Shown in pieces: positions 14,674-24,278 of a stretch of DNA of 64,000 nt (within the stretch, counting starts at the first letter, position 1; every line of letters begins with the position of its first letter). A program made the position numbers and the translations under genes. Below the pieces are notes generated by a model. The model worked only from the letters and a program-made list of their open reading frames with translations. It had not been told where the DNA came from and made no database searches. The DNA is from Sphagnum compactum (Eukaryota; Bryophyta; Sphagnopsida; Sphagnales), in NCBI GenBank assembly GCA_965153455.1, contig OZ234501.1:5270001-5334000 (forward strand), in the 5' to 3' direction.

Positions 14674-15287
14674 GGTAGAACAACCCATTAGCGATCACTT
14701 AAATGTTTAGGGCATGCTAAATCCAATCCAAGGGGAGGGCTTCATTGTTTCTGGGTGTCTAATCAAAACTTGAACCCCTCCTATTGGTGCATCTGATGCA
14801 CTAAAAATTGTCAAAGATGTATTAGAATTGAGAAAATTACAATCCCCCAAAGTACAGGGGTCAAGAACTCAAAAAAAAAACCACCAAACACTACAAAGCT
14901 GATTCTTGATCACCCAAAAAATTCCTTGTATGTTGTTGTGTTACTATTAAAGTTCAAAAATGATTTATAGAATTGAAGGTGGTGCTCCTATAGCACTTTA
15001 AATCGTTTAAAATGAACAAGAAATAAGAAAGTTAGAAGCTTTGAAAATAAGAGGGGTCCAAAAAGAAAAAAAAAAAAAAAAAAAAAACGTGTTTTGTGAG
15101 TTGGAAAGCTTATTTTTCTTCTAGCTTACTATTCATTACTCCTTTTCATTTGCACTTCAAAGATGATTTATAGAGCTTGAGGTAGTGCTCCCATAACATT
15201 TTAAATCACTCAAAATGAAGCGCAGATGATGAAGATCTAAAGAAATGATCAGTGATAAAGTAATGATCGGTGATGGGCAGTTCTACA
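14674..15287. mobile_element. non-autonomous TIR DNA transposon, copy 1 (about 610 bp)
   Basis: The left end reads GGTAGAACAACCCATTAGCG. The right end, reverse-complemented, starts TGTAGAACTGCCCATCACCG. The interior matches 16734-17323 over its whole length, including a poly-A run (about 15068-15088 here, 17125-17137 there) and the phrase 'gcacttcaaa.atgattt'. Terminal inverted repeats, no coding capacity and two full-length copies 2 kb apart identify a MITE-like element. The target-site duplication is not clear, so the superfamily is unassigned. Confidence 0.75.
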
Positions 15288-16733
15288 CTATTACCTGCTG
15301 AAAATTTCAGAATTTAAAACCCAAGAGCTGAAGTTAAATATAAAATTTAATTAATTATTTAGTTGCCGAATCCAATTAGGGAGTACCGTATAGCAGGATT
15401 CTTAAATATTTTGACATTCGTCTCTGATCTGTAGCCAAATCTGGCTAGATCCTCTTGTAGGTGATTTGCCACTGTGGCTACATCACAAAACTGAGAAAAG
15501 AAAGCCTGATTGGGGTAGGAACATGAGCAAATGAGTACACATTATACACATTATTTAGCCAACCTATTCAATATTCCAATGCACAGAGAGGGGTAATAAT
15601 AGCTCCTTAGATTGCCATCTCTTTAGACTCAAATTGAGAACTTGGGTGGCCCCTACATTCCCCAAACTTTGCATGGGTTGTTCAACTACAACACACATGA
15701 TGCGAGGATCTTGGTTCAAGGAGTGCCACTTACATGCAATTCGGTCGATTGCGTTACAAGGTTGGTTATTTGGGGTTTAGGGTTACAAGGTTATATCATT
15801 CGAAAGTCAGGAAACTCAACTTTCTCGAAGAACTAAATTGTTGTTCATGCTTGGGACTTGTCCAACAAACTCACAACCTTTCTTTCCCTTTGGAACAAAA
15901 ATGCTCTCTACTTAATCAATTTTGACCATATTACACACATGGAGTCTCTACCAACTACTTCTACTCATTCGTTCGAGCAGCCATTCTCTGTATTCTGCTC
16001 TTGTCATGATTGGCAAGAGTGAAACAGCACCCACCACCAGCACACCATGCAGGATGGATGATATGTGGACAGAAATACAATTTTTTTTTTCGGTGTATTC
16101 ATGTTCGCATAGTTAACCATGGTGGTTAGCTATGTACTAACCATCCACATGTATCTAGTATGTACCAACCTAGTAGTAGTCAGTGACCAAGTGGCCTTAT
16201 GTATTCACCTACCTACATAGTAACCACTTGTACATACTCTACCTTCTTACCTATGATACTTACCTGCTTACATTTAAGTAGTTACCTAGGTAGGAGAAGA
16301 CAGAAGTCGGAGGGTTTGTAGGAGAGGTTAGCAAGGTGAAACCTAATTAATTCAGTTGGATGAGATTCATCCACAACTTGAGTCATAAATGGATGTTGCA
16401 CTGGTGGATGCTTGTTCATGTAAATCCATTGTATGGATGGTGATGTGAGTGCAGAAAATGGAAATCAATGAATATGCATGCATGCATTATGCATGTATAT
16501 ATCAATTCTAATGATATACCCAGTTGGGTATGGATATTCTTCAGACCCCAAAAACCATACACCTGGTATGTCAGCATATACAGGCAACTCCAAGTCATCC
16601 TCTATTTGGTCATCTTTTCACCCCCTATCCCCTCTTCGAGTGAGGTTCACAAAGTGAGGAAGTTTTATTAAATCTGGGTATGAAATGCTGAAACTCAGCA
16701 TTTAATGCACAAGGTTCGAGGTAATTACAGTAA
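15288..16733. other. spacer between two MITE copies, no gene seen
   Basis: Small plus-strand ORFs at 15642-15836 and 15922-16116 show no recognisable domain. The part at about 16110-16300 is rich in 'accaacc/ggttggt' and 'tacctac/gtaggta' words, resembling the self-complementary cores at 4.3 and 9.7 kb. I support no gene here. Confidence 0.45.
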
Positions 16734-17323
16734 GGTAGAACAGCCCATGAGCGATCACTTAAGCGCTCAAGGCAGGTTAGATCCATGGGAGGGCTCCATT
16801 GTTTCTGGTGTTCAAACAAAACTTGAACCTTTCCTATTGATGCATTTGGTGCACTAAAAATCATTAAAAACGGATTAAAATTGAGAAAGTTACGGCCTTC
16901 CAAAGTAGAGGGGGTCAAGAACTCAAAAACAAACCACCGAACAGTGCAAAGCCCAATCCCAATCACCCAAAAAATTCTTTGTATGTTGCTCTGTTTCTAT
17001 TAGAGTTGAAAGATGATTTGTAAAACTTTGGGTGGCACTTCTATAGCACTTTAAATCATTTTAAATGAACAAGAAATAAGAAACTTAGAAGCTTTGAAAG
17101 TAGGAGGAGTCAAAAGAAAGGGGGAAAAAAAAAAAAACATGTTTTGTGAGTTGAAAAGCTTATTTTCCTTCTTGCTATTTTTTCATCACTCCTTTTCATT
17201 TGCACTTCAAAAATGATTTCTAGAGGTTGAGGTAGCACTCCCGTAACATTCATTTTAAATCACTCAAAATGAAGCACAGATGATGAAGATCTAAGGTAGT
17301 GATCGGTGATGGGCAGTTCTACC
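16734..17323. mobile_element. non-autonomous TIR DNA transposon, copy 2 (about 590 bp)
   Basis: This copy has the better-preserved ends. The left terminus GGTAGAACAGCCCATGAGCG pairs with the right terminus, whose reverse complement is GGTAGAACTGCCCATCACCG. The match continues into 'cgatcact' with about three mismatches over 26 bases. The internal sequence is collinear with copy 1 at 14674-15287. No ORF of transposase size is present. Confidence 0.8.
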
Positions 17324-19358
17324 CTAGTTGTACATGTAGGAGCAGTGAAAATATATGTAGCAGCAGTGGAGGCGCTCAGGAAAAAAGGAAAGAGGGGGTC
17401 AAAACTGGATGAAACTCAATTCGGCACCAAAATTGGTGCATTTCTGAGTTTCACCCCCCTTGAAGGCTAATCTACTTTTTTGCAAGTTTTTATTGTGAAT
17501 CTCACCTGGTGTTGGACCAAACTCAGGGGTTCTGGTGCTGTGTTTTCCTGACTTTACTTGAAAACTCTACTATACACCCCCATTGATTCTTCTCCCATAC
17601 TGAAGCCTTTTGGATCCATACCAATATCATTGATCCTTGTGTTAAAAAATGCATGTAGTGGAAATCATGTGCTTTGACTAAAGGGGAAAGAAAGAACAGG
17701 GGCCCATGTTGACAACAATGCCTCATTTGCATCACATGGTATATATATGAAGACAAGAATACCTACCAAAAGGATATTCCTCTTGGGGAACCTGCTTAAG
17801 GGGTCCTCCTATGTGGGACATGTAGCCATTTGCTAAATGGCTGGCTCTACTTTTGGTGTTGTTAGTGTCAATGTTGATGCAAATTGATGATTAATAAAGA
17901 TGCTCAAAATGTGAATTGGTGCTTCAAAAAATTGGTTATGCTTTGGAACAGGCCCTAGAAAAACCTATTACCACATAACTAACGAAATGATGACAAGCCT
18001 GATATCCTGGCTGAACCAGGCCCATAGTACATAGAAAGCCAAAAGGACAATACCATTAGTTATTTGTTGATATGTCTATGGGAAAAATGCAAGGGCGAAG
18101 GTGGTGGTGGTGATGATGGCGATGATGATGATGAGAGAAAATACTCTTTTATTGCCAAAGATGTACCATTTGGGTCCTCCAAAATTGCTTCATATTGCAT
18201 GCATCTGGGTGCCAGATAGTCAGATTCATATTCCAACCAGGTCAGGTCTATCAAATTTCACAAGGGTATGTTCGTGGGTATACCACTAGATAAAACACAG
18301 TAGTTGTTATGTACTCTCAGTTATTGGAGAATAATGAGTGAAAAAGTAATGTAGTATTCAGTGGGCTTCAAACTCATAGGTGAAGATTGAAGACCACCAC
18401 CAAATTTGGAGCGAATCTTTATAGTCAGAAGTCCAATATACCTTTTTCCTCTTGCAATGCAATGGGGCAGTATGTACCCAGAATCACTGATTCTGTCCAT
18501 TGTAGGCCAAATCACTGGCATTGTCTTTGCTTGTCGCATACAAGTTTGCCTGAAGTGGGAGAAGAAATCACTAACCCATTATAATGTGTCTATGCTCGAC
18601 CAAATGGCTTCACAGTGCATGTGAAACACAACTTGATTTTGCAAGAGATGCATGGATGAGAACTCATTATTCTGTCCAAACAAACAAGAAGTTAACAACA
18701 GTTCAAATCGGAGATGTTCTTGAAAATGTGGGACCAAATGAACTCTCTATAGTTTCTATAGCCACTACTTGAGCCAATAAACATAAAGCACTCGAAGAAA
18801 TTTCCTAGAGTAAGTAGTTGGAGGGTAGCTTGAATATCCTCCTAAAAGAAATGGATATCAGGTGTAGCCTAACTCCTCGAGAGTGAGGGCTCTTGATGAT
18901 TTTGAGATCTTTGGGAATTTTAGTCCATTGGCCGACCTCTCCTCCCATCTTCCACTTACACTTTTCCTTCCCAAAAAAGAGAGGAAAAGACATCAATGTC
19001 AATATCACAAGGGCCATGCCATGATATTTGCATTTATTTTCATTTAGTTTTTGATTATATTACACTACTTATAAAATGTATAATAAACTATATTACCTTA
19101 AAAAAACACTAAAATTATAACTAAAAGAAGGAAATTGAATGCGATACCTAACAAATTATGTAAAGTAGATCTTTGAAATAAAGGAAGGAGCAAATCATTT
19201 GCTTCCTCTTACCTAGAGATCTCAGTTCTAGCCTGTTCAGCTAATTTTCAATTATTAAGTATTTTTTGTAGGTGTGCTTGGAGATCACATATTTCTCCCC
19301 CATAATCTTTAATGTACTTTTTGTGTTGTGTTTGTAAACTTATGCAATTCTTGTCTAA
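17324..19358. other. intergenic DNA without recognisable gene
   Basis: Several short ORFs occur on both strands (for example 17523-17756 and 18321-18539), but none has a domain or plausible splice partners. A simple GATGATGATG / GGTGGTGGTG stretch lies at about 18101-18133. The phrase 'gttcttgaaaatgt.g.accaaatga' at 18715-18741 recurs in a 66-bp tandem repeat at 60891-61021, so some dispersed repeat sequence is present. Confidence 0.4.
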
Positions 19359-19660
19359 GAGCATCTCCACCACAATACCCTATATGTAGCTTCATATTAA
19401 GTTTGAGCAACAGGGTGACAGAAAAAGACCCTGCTCCTTTGCAAATTTACTACTTATGGTGGGATAAAATTCAATTGTTGTGTGAACAAATTCACCACTT
19501 TGAATTCATCAAGGTTTTTGATTGACTTAGGTGTTTAAAAAAAAAATAACCCATCAATTTTGAAATTGTACATAATTTTTTTTTATGAGTGTGAGCATGA
19601 TTATATTTATCACTAAACTAACATAATAATAATTTTTTGCTGCATCCTATACAGATGCTC
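19359..19660. mobile_element. GAGCATC-type MITE, copy 1, with TAA duplication
   Basis: The left end is GAGCATCTCCACC and the right end is GATGCTC, giving short inverted termini. TAA lies directly before the left end (19356-19358) and directly after the right end (19661-19663). A 3-bp TAA/TTA duplication with this size suggests the PIF/Harbinger (Tourist-like) group, by general knowledge of that superfamily. The element is 302 bp and has no coding capacity. Copies at 20014, 21080 and 63405 share the end sequence and parts of the interior. Confidence 0.65.
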
Positions 19661-19683
19661 TAAAGCAGCTGCGACAAGTTAGT

Positions 19684-19835
19684 TAATGACCTCTAAATTA
19701 TAATTTAGACAACACAATAGACTCCCCAAGTGCAACAATATAATGACCTCTAAATTATAATTTAGATGAAAAAATGGAAATCCCAATTGCGACAATGTAA
19801 TGACCTCTAAATTATAATTTAAATGACCCAACAGA
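19684..19835. repeat. 57-bp tandem repeat, about 2.6 copies
   Basis: The phrase 'taatgacctctaaattata' begins at 19684, 19741 and 19798, giving a 57-bp period. The array lies just right of the MITE at 19359-19660. The inner 'aaattataattt' is itself palindromic. Confidence 0.85.
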
Positions 19836-20013
19836 CACCATATAAAAAACACTGACTGTGTAGAGAGAGAGAGATAAATTCTAATTCCTATGAAAAGAGA
19901 AGGACCTGGAGGTTGTTTCAAAAGTTGGAAAAAAAAGGTTTCAACTTGTTTGTCCACTAGTTGAGACTATGTATGTTTGTGTCTATGTATGTTTGTGTTG
20001 TTTAGAGCTCTAA

Positions 20014-20376
20014 GAGCATCTCCAGGGGTGCTCTGTATGTGATACAGCACAGTAAAATTGGATGAAGAAAAGTCAAAAGTTGCTGGTTTGGCTCAGCATA
20101 ATTGCAAACTTTGCGGTCGCTGCTGGTAAAAGGCGCATAAAGAAACACTGTGCACCTGCACAAAAGAGTGTATTGAATATGATATGACTGCTGCTCATTG
20201 TTTCTGATTGGCCTATCATAATGATTGGTCCATGTGGTTCGCTATTAGTAGCACCCCACCTATTTGCTCTCCCAGATTCAGTTTAATGGGTGGGGTTGCA
20301 AAACAAATAAATAACTAAACTTGGATGTGAAAAATACTTTTGCAGGGTTGTCTACTGAGCACAACTGTGGATGCTC
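20014..20376. mobile_element. GAGCATC-type MITE, copy 2
   Basis: It starts GAGCATCTCCAGGGGTGCTC and ends TGTGGATGCTC, with long imperfect inverted termini ('gtgctctgtatgtgatacag' against 'tctactgagcacaactgtgg'). Flanks are TAA and TAG, an imperfect 3-bp duplication. The interior 'gatgaagaaaagtcaaaa' and 'tttggctcagca' are shared with the copy at 63405-63750, 43 kb away. Confidence 0.7.
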
Positions 20377-20459
20377 TAGTTGTCTGTATACAATGGACTT
20401 AGACAACCACTGGTTGGTAGCATAACTAGCGCTTTAGCATCATCTCTAACAGGGCAGAA

Positions 20460-21079
20460 TTCTCAAAGAAGACTTGTGTCCTTGGCATGATTTTCTCTCT
20501 CATTTCCTCTTTGGTTGTCATGTTCAACCTCGAGAATAAAATTTGCCAGAGGTCTGGTGAGAAGGGTGATAGTCACCCAACACCAGTGTAAACCAGTGTT
20601 GGACTGGTTATTGACTTTTGAACATACCAGACTGGTCTGGTGTGGGGCCTTTTCTGTGGTGGTATTTTTCCCCATACCTGACACAATATTGATATTGGGT
20701 ATTTTTAAGGAAAATTTTAAATTCACACCTTTTCTTCGCGCGTCCGATTATATGCAGATTAAATTGTGTGGGGTCTGTGGTCAATCAGGGCACAACTCGA
20801 GAACTTGCCCGCAGAAGAAGTAATTGAACTGATAAAGGAACATACTCTTAAAGTTTAATCTGCATAAAATCGGACGCACGAAGGGTGTGAATTTAACCAA
20901 AAAAGGTGTGAATTTAAAATTTTCTATTTTTAAAGAACTTTCATACCAATCTAGTACTGATATTAGGTCCAAGGCTGATTTTTTGCCTGGTCTAAACAGG
21001 TATAAAACTGATGTCGATATCGGTATAAGGCAAGTATATACTTGACAGACTGGTACTTTATAAGGCTGGTACTGCCTAA
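20460..21079 (+). other. hairpin-flanked CCHC zinc-knuckle coding fragment
   Basis: Codons 20767-20808 encode the knuckle CGVCGQSGHNSRTC (C-x2-C-x4-H-x4-C), followed by PQKK and a stop at 20821-20823. A splice-acceptor-like TATATGCAG stands directly before the coding phrase at about 20752-20757. The piece sits in the loop between inverted arms at about 20691-20763 and 20854-20965, which share 'tttaatctgcata' and 'aaggtgtgaatttaaa'. Such knuckles end some Mutator-like transposases and also occur in plant MYB-related and other nuclear proteins, so the source is open. It may be a gene fragment captured by a foldback element. Confidence 0.5.
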
Positions 21080-21468
21080 GAGCATCTCCACCAATACTCA
21101 GTATGTGACCCTGCACCAGAAATTTTAGATGAGGTTCATCACAGTACAGGAAGAAGATCAATTTTATTGAATATCTTACATCCAGTGGAAGACTGCTGGG
21201 AACTTGAAAACAACTACAGCTTTCAGAGAGCCCTGGAAGAGTCTAAATAATCGGAGTCTAATCGTATTCATTGACTGTTGTTCCCTGTTTCTGATTGGGT
21301 AGATAGTTTGATTGGTCCAAGTGACTTTGCTATTAGTAGTTTACCGTCTACTTATTACGCTCTCCCTGTTCCAGTTTTATGGGTGGGGTTGGAAAAAAGT
21401 TAGTAACTAAAACGTGGATGTAAGAATTATTTTTGAGGGGTCCTATACTGAGGGTTGGTGCGGATGAT
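21080..21468. mobile_element. GAGCATC-type MITE, copy 3, right end degraded
   Basis: The left end GAGCATCTCCACCAATACTC follows TAA. The interior shares 'tctgattgg', 'gctattagtag' and 'ctaaa.gtggatgtaa.aa' with copies 2 and 4. The expected right end GGTGGAGATGCTC appears mutated to GGTGCGGATGATT. It is adjacent to the zinc-knuckle hairpin on its left. Confidence 0.6.
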
Positions 21469-21585
21469 TGAAGGCCATACCTGACTGGAATGTTCTTCAA
21501 TACCAATCACTGGAAACCCTGAAACTTGCATGATGAGTTCACTTTATCCTCTGCACCAAGTATCCATCCACAAAAGGGTCAAAGC

Positions 21586-21868
21586 ATCTTCTAATTCTGG
21601 CAGAAAAGGAAGAGTCGAAAAAGAGAAAATTTGGAAACAATTAATTTGTAAGAAAAATTGTTAGAATTATTTTAGAAAATTATATTTTCCCAGGCATTTT
21701 CTTAGGAGGGTGTGCAAGGTTTATTCTTGTCTTTTTCTTCTCCCCCATATGATAAATGATATGGTAATTAAAAAGATGTCTTTTTAGAGGTTTATGAGTG
21801 GGAGTAGGATGATATTCATCATTAAATTAATATTAAAAAAAATTCTGATTCCGATGAGGATGCTCTTA
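21586..21868. mobile_element. possible second MITE family, AAGCATCTTC / GAGGATGCTC ends
   Basis: The left boundary reads AAGCATCTTCTAATTCTGG. The reverse complement of the right boundary reads AAGAGCATCCTCATCGGAATC, a partial inverted match. The interior is non-coding. A TTA-like flank follows the right end. This is weaker than the other calls because the left end is poorly preserved. Confidence 0.35.
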
Positions 21869-22100
21869 GATAAACAACTGAAATTTGAATTGTTGATTAA
21901 AAAATACGTTACGTTGTTAAAATAGACCCTAACTTGTTATCACGTAACAAAATGGTGGAGTGCCCCCATCGGATTCACTGTGTTCCTGGGTGGAATATGC
22001 ATTACCAGGACTGTTCCGTAGTACTCAAGCATCCTTTTGCCAATTATGGAGAGAACCCCTTGGAAGGTTACCTTGTGTTGGATGAATGTGATTGGACTTT

Positions 22101-22240
22101 CACTAAAAGAAAAACCTCATTTTTCGACTTGTCTTAAATGACTAAAAGTGTCTTTTGCAACTATTTTTTATTAAAAATAGTCGCAAAAGACACTTTTAGT
22201 CGCTTAAGACAAGTCGAAAAATGGGATTTTTCTACTAGTG
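22101..22240. mobile_element. 140-bp CACTA-ended foldback MITE
   Basis: The element starts CACTAAAAGAAAAA and ends TTTTTCTACTAGTG. Almost its whole length is one inverted repeat: the left arm (through 'cgacttgtcttaa', 'gactaaaagtgtcttttgc', 'aactattttt') is mirrored by the right arm with only a few mismatches. TTT flanks it on both sides (22098-22100 and 22241-22243), matching the 3-bp duplication of CACTA (EnSpm/CMC) elements. CACTA...TAGTG termini, size and duplication agree. The arms are so similar that the copy is probably young. Confidence 0.85.
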
Positions 22241-22243
22241 TTT

Positions 22244-24278
22244 GTAGCTGTTTGTATAGCTCAAGGGGAAAAACACATTTCACCATGGTTTTCATTTCAA
22301 GTTTCTCTCCAATTTGTTTTCACTAAATAACAGAAATTCACCATGAAAAAAAATTCACTGAGATTCCCACCCATCAAATTCAAGGCTCGGAGGAGAGGAG
22401 AGGAGAGGAGAGGAGCTCTTTCCTCAATAGATCATATCACCCTATCACCTCCCCCCTTCCCAAAAAATCGAGTACAGGGCAAGCAAGGTTTACAAGAAGA
22501 GCCTTTCAACTCAAAGGGCAATCCTATCCTTTGAATTGAAGGTCTGAAGGAGAAGCTCATGGCTTGAATAGATTAAACTGAAACTTTAAATTTTTTTTTT
22601 TCATAAGAATAACAAAATCTCCATTCTCGTGATAGGAAAAAAAAAACATAACAAGGTTAGTATTTATCCAACAAATAATAGCGTTAGAAAATTCCAAGTT
22701 GAGAGAACAACAACGTTAACACTTATTCAAGAAGAAGCCACAGAAAGTTCCAAACCAGGAGAGACAAAGCAGAGATTGTTGCTGCAATCATCATCAAAGT
22801 AGATTATGGTCTTGTAAAGGACTAGAGAAATCTACCGCACAATAATATGCCTAATGAGTTTGTTCTCTTTGATTCGAAAGACCCCACACAAACCCAATTG
22901 TTGTCTCTTCAATCTGTAAGACCACACACACACACACATATTCCTCGCATGCAAATTGAGAAGTGGGTGGGGGAAAAGGGAAAGTGTAATAAAGAATCTC
23001 TTGATGGGCTGTTTGAAATATCACAAATTAATTGCAAATTCAATTCTCAAGAAGAAGTTTAATATGCACACCCATACTTAAGTGTATGTATGTGTTTTTT
23101 TTTGGCTGCCCTTTGTTTGTTTGTTGTTGGTTGGTTGGTTGTTCTTGAAGCAAATCATGCATTTTGCTTCTTTGGAGAACATCCCAATCTCTTGATGGTG
23201 TTGTAAATTTCACAAATTAATGGCAAATAGGTATATAGGTACCTATACTTTAAGTGTTTTTTATTTTTTTGTTTTTTCAATTTTGTGAGGTAGGTGTAAT
23301 GGCAGTCATCCATAAGAGGACTTAGCCAAATTTGGCTAGTGGAGCTAAAAGACAAAGTAGAAATTTTTTCAAACTCCCCTATAGAAATGGCAACATACAA
23401 GAACCTAATACAAACTACCAATGGTCTAAATATGGCGAGTTCCACTTTTTTTTATTTTTCCTTGAAATATGGCGACTGTGGGCCCTTTTTCCCCGAAAAA
23501 ATAATTCTTTGGACAGTTTGCAGCACCCCTCCTCCCACCCTTATTTTTGGTCGCCAAGTGGCCAAAATTCGCCACAAAAAAAAAGAAAAAAAAGAAAAAA
23601 AAAAACCCCATTGGCGATGATGCTCCCCGCCGCTTGCAACGCATGTTTTCATCAGCATCATCATCTTCCATTGTTCTTGAAACACTCGTGAAGAGCCCGA
23701 ATTAGGTCAAGTCTTTGAGGAAGATCATCTCAAAGCTCATGAGTTTTGCAAAAGAAATGCAAATGCAAAGCACACATTTAATCGTCATGAAGAAGAAGAA
23801 GAAGAAGAATTTGTTTGTTCTCTCGTGATCCAGCTGCATCTTGGTGCATCTTTCGTTTAAGTTTTTGTTTAAGCTTTCAGCTATAAGAAGTTCATCACTC
23901 GCTCTCTGTGCGGGAATGTCCGAGTGAGTGGGGAGACGAGCAAGCTCAGGATGCAACATGTTGTGAAGATCGAGCTTATGATGGGTGTTTGCTTTTATTT
24001 CTTCTGCTGCGTCTGTATCGACGACGTGCAGCAGGGGAACTGGAAGGAGCTGGCGCTGTGAGCATCAGTAGTAGCAGTAGCTGGATCCCGCGTAAAAGAC
24101 GATTTGGTCTTTTCCAAATTTGCTGGGCAATTGGTGAAGTCTGCAAAAAGAGTCGATCGAGCTCATTGGGTACCTCAGAAAGCTTCTGACGGACATGATG
24201 CAGCAGCAACAGCAGCTTGTAGTGGTGATCAGATCAAAGTGAACAGCAGCTAGCTCTCAGAGAAGGAAGTAGCTGAAG
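22244..24278. other. upstream region of the GT43 gene with local duplication
   Basis: A GGAGA repeat lies at 22389-22413. A local duplication of about 100 bp links 22990-23100 and 23185-23275 ('aatctcttgatgg', 'tcacaaattaat.gcaaa', 'ttaagtgt'). A poly-A/AAAG run lies at 23574-23604. From about 23610 the sequence becomes richer in GC and CAG/AGC triplets, consistent with a 5' leader. An upstream ORF at 23908-24189 ends 89 bases before the GT43 ATG. If transcribed it would be a uORF, but transcript extent is unknown. Confidence 0.4.

Noticed and set aside
19679-19957. Repeat-containing protein with LNYNLEVI modules
   Set aside because: The repetition comes from the 57-bp tandem repeat in AT-rich non-coding DNA next to a MITE.
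23426-23691. Overlapping ORFs encoding Phe-rich or Lys-rich tracts
   Set aside because: They are created by the poly-A/AAAG run at 23574-23604.
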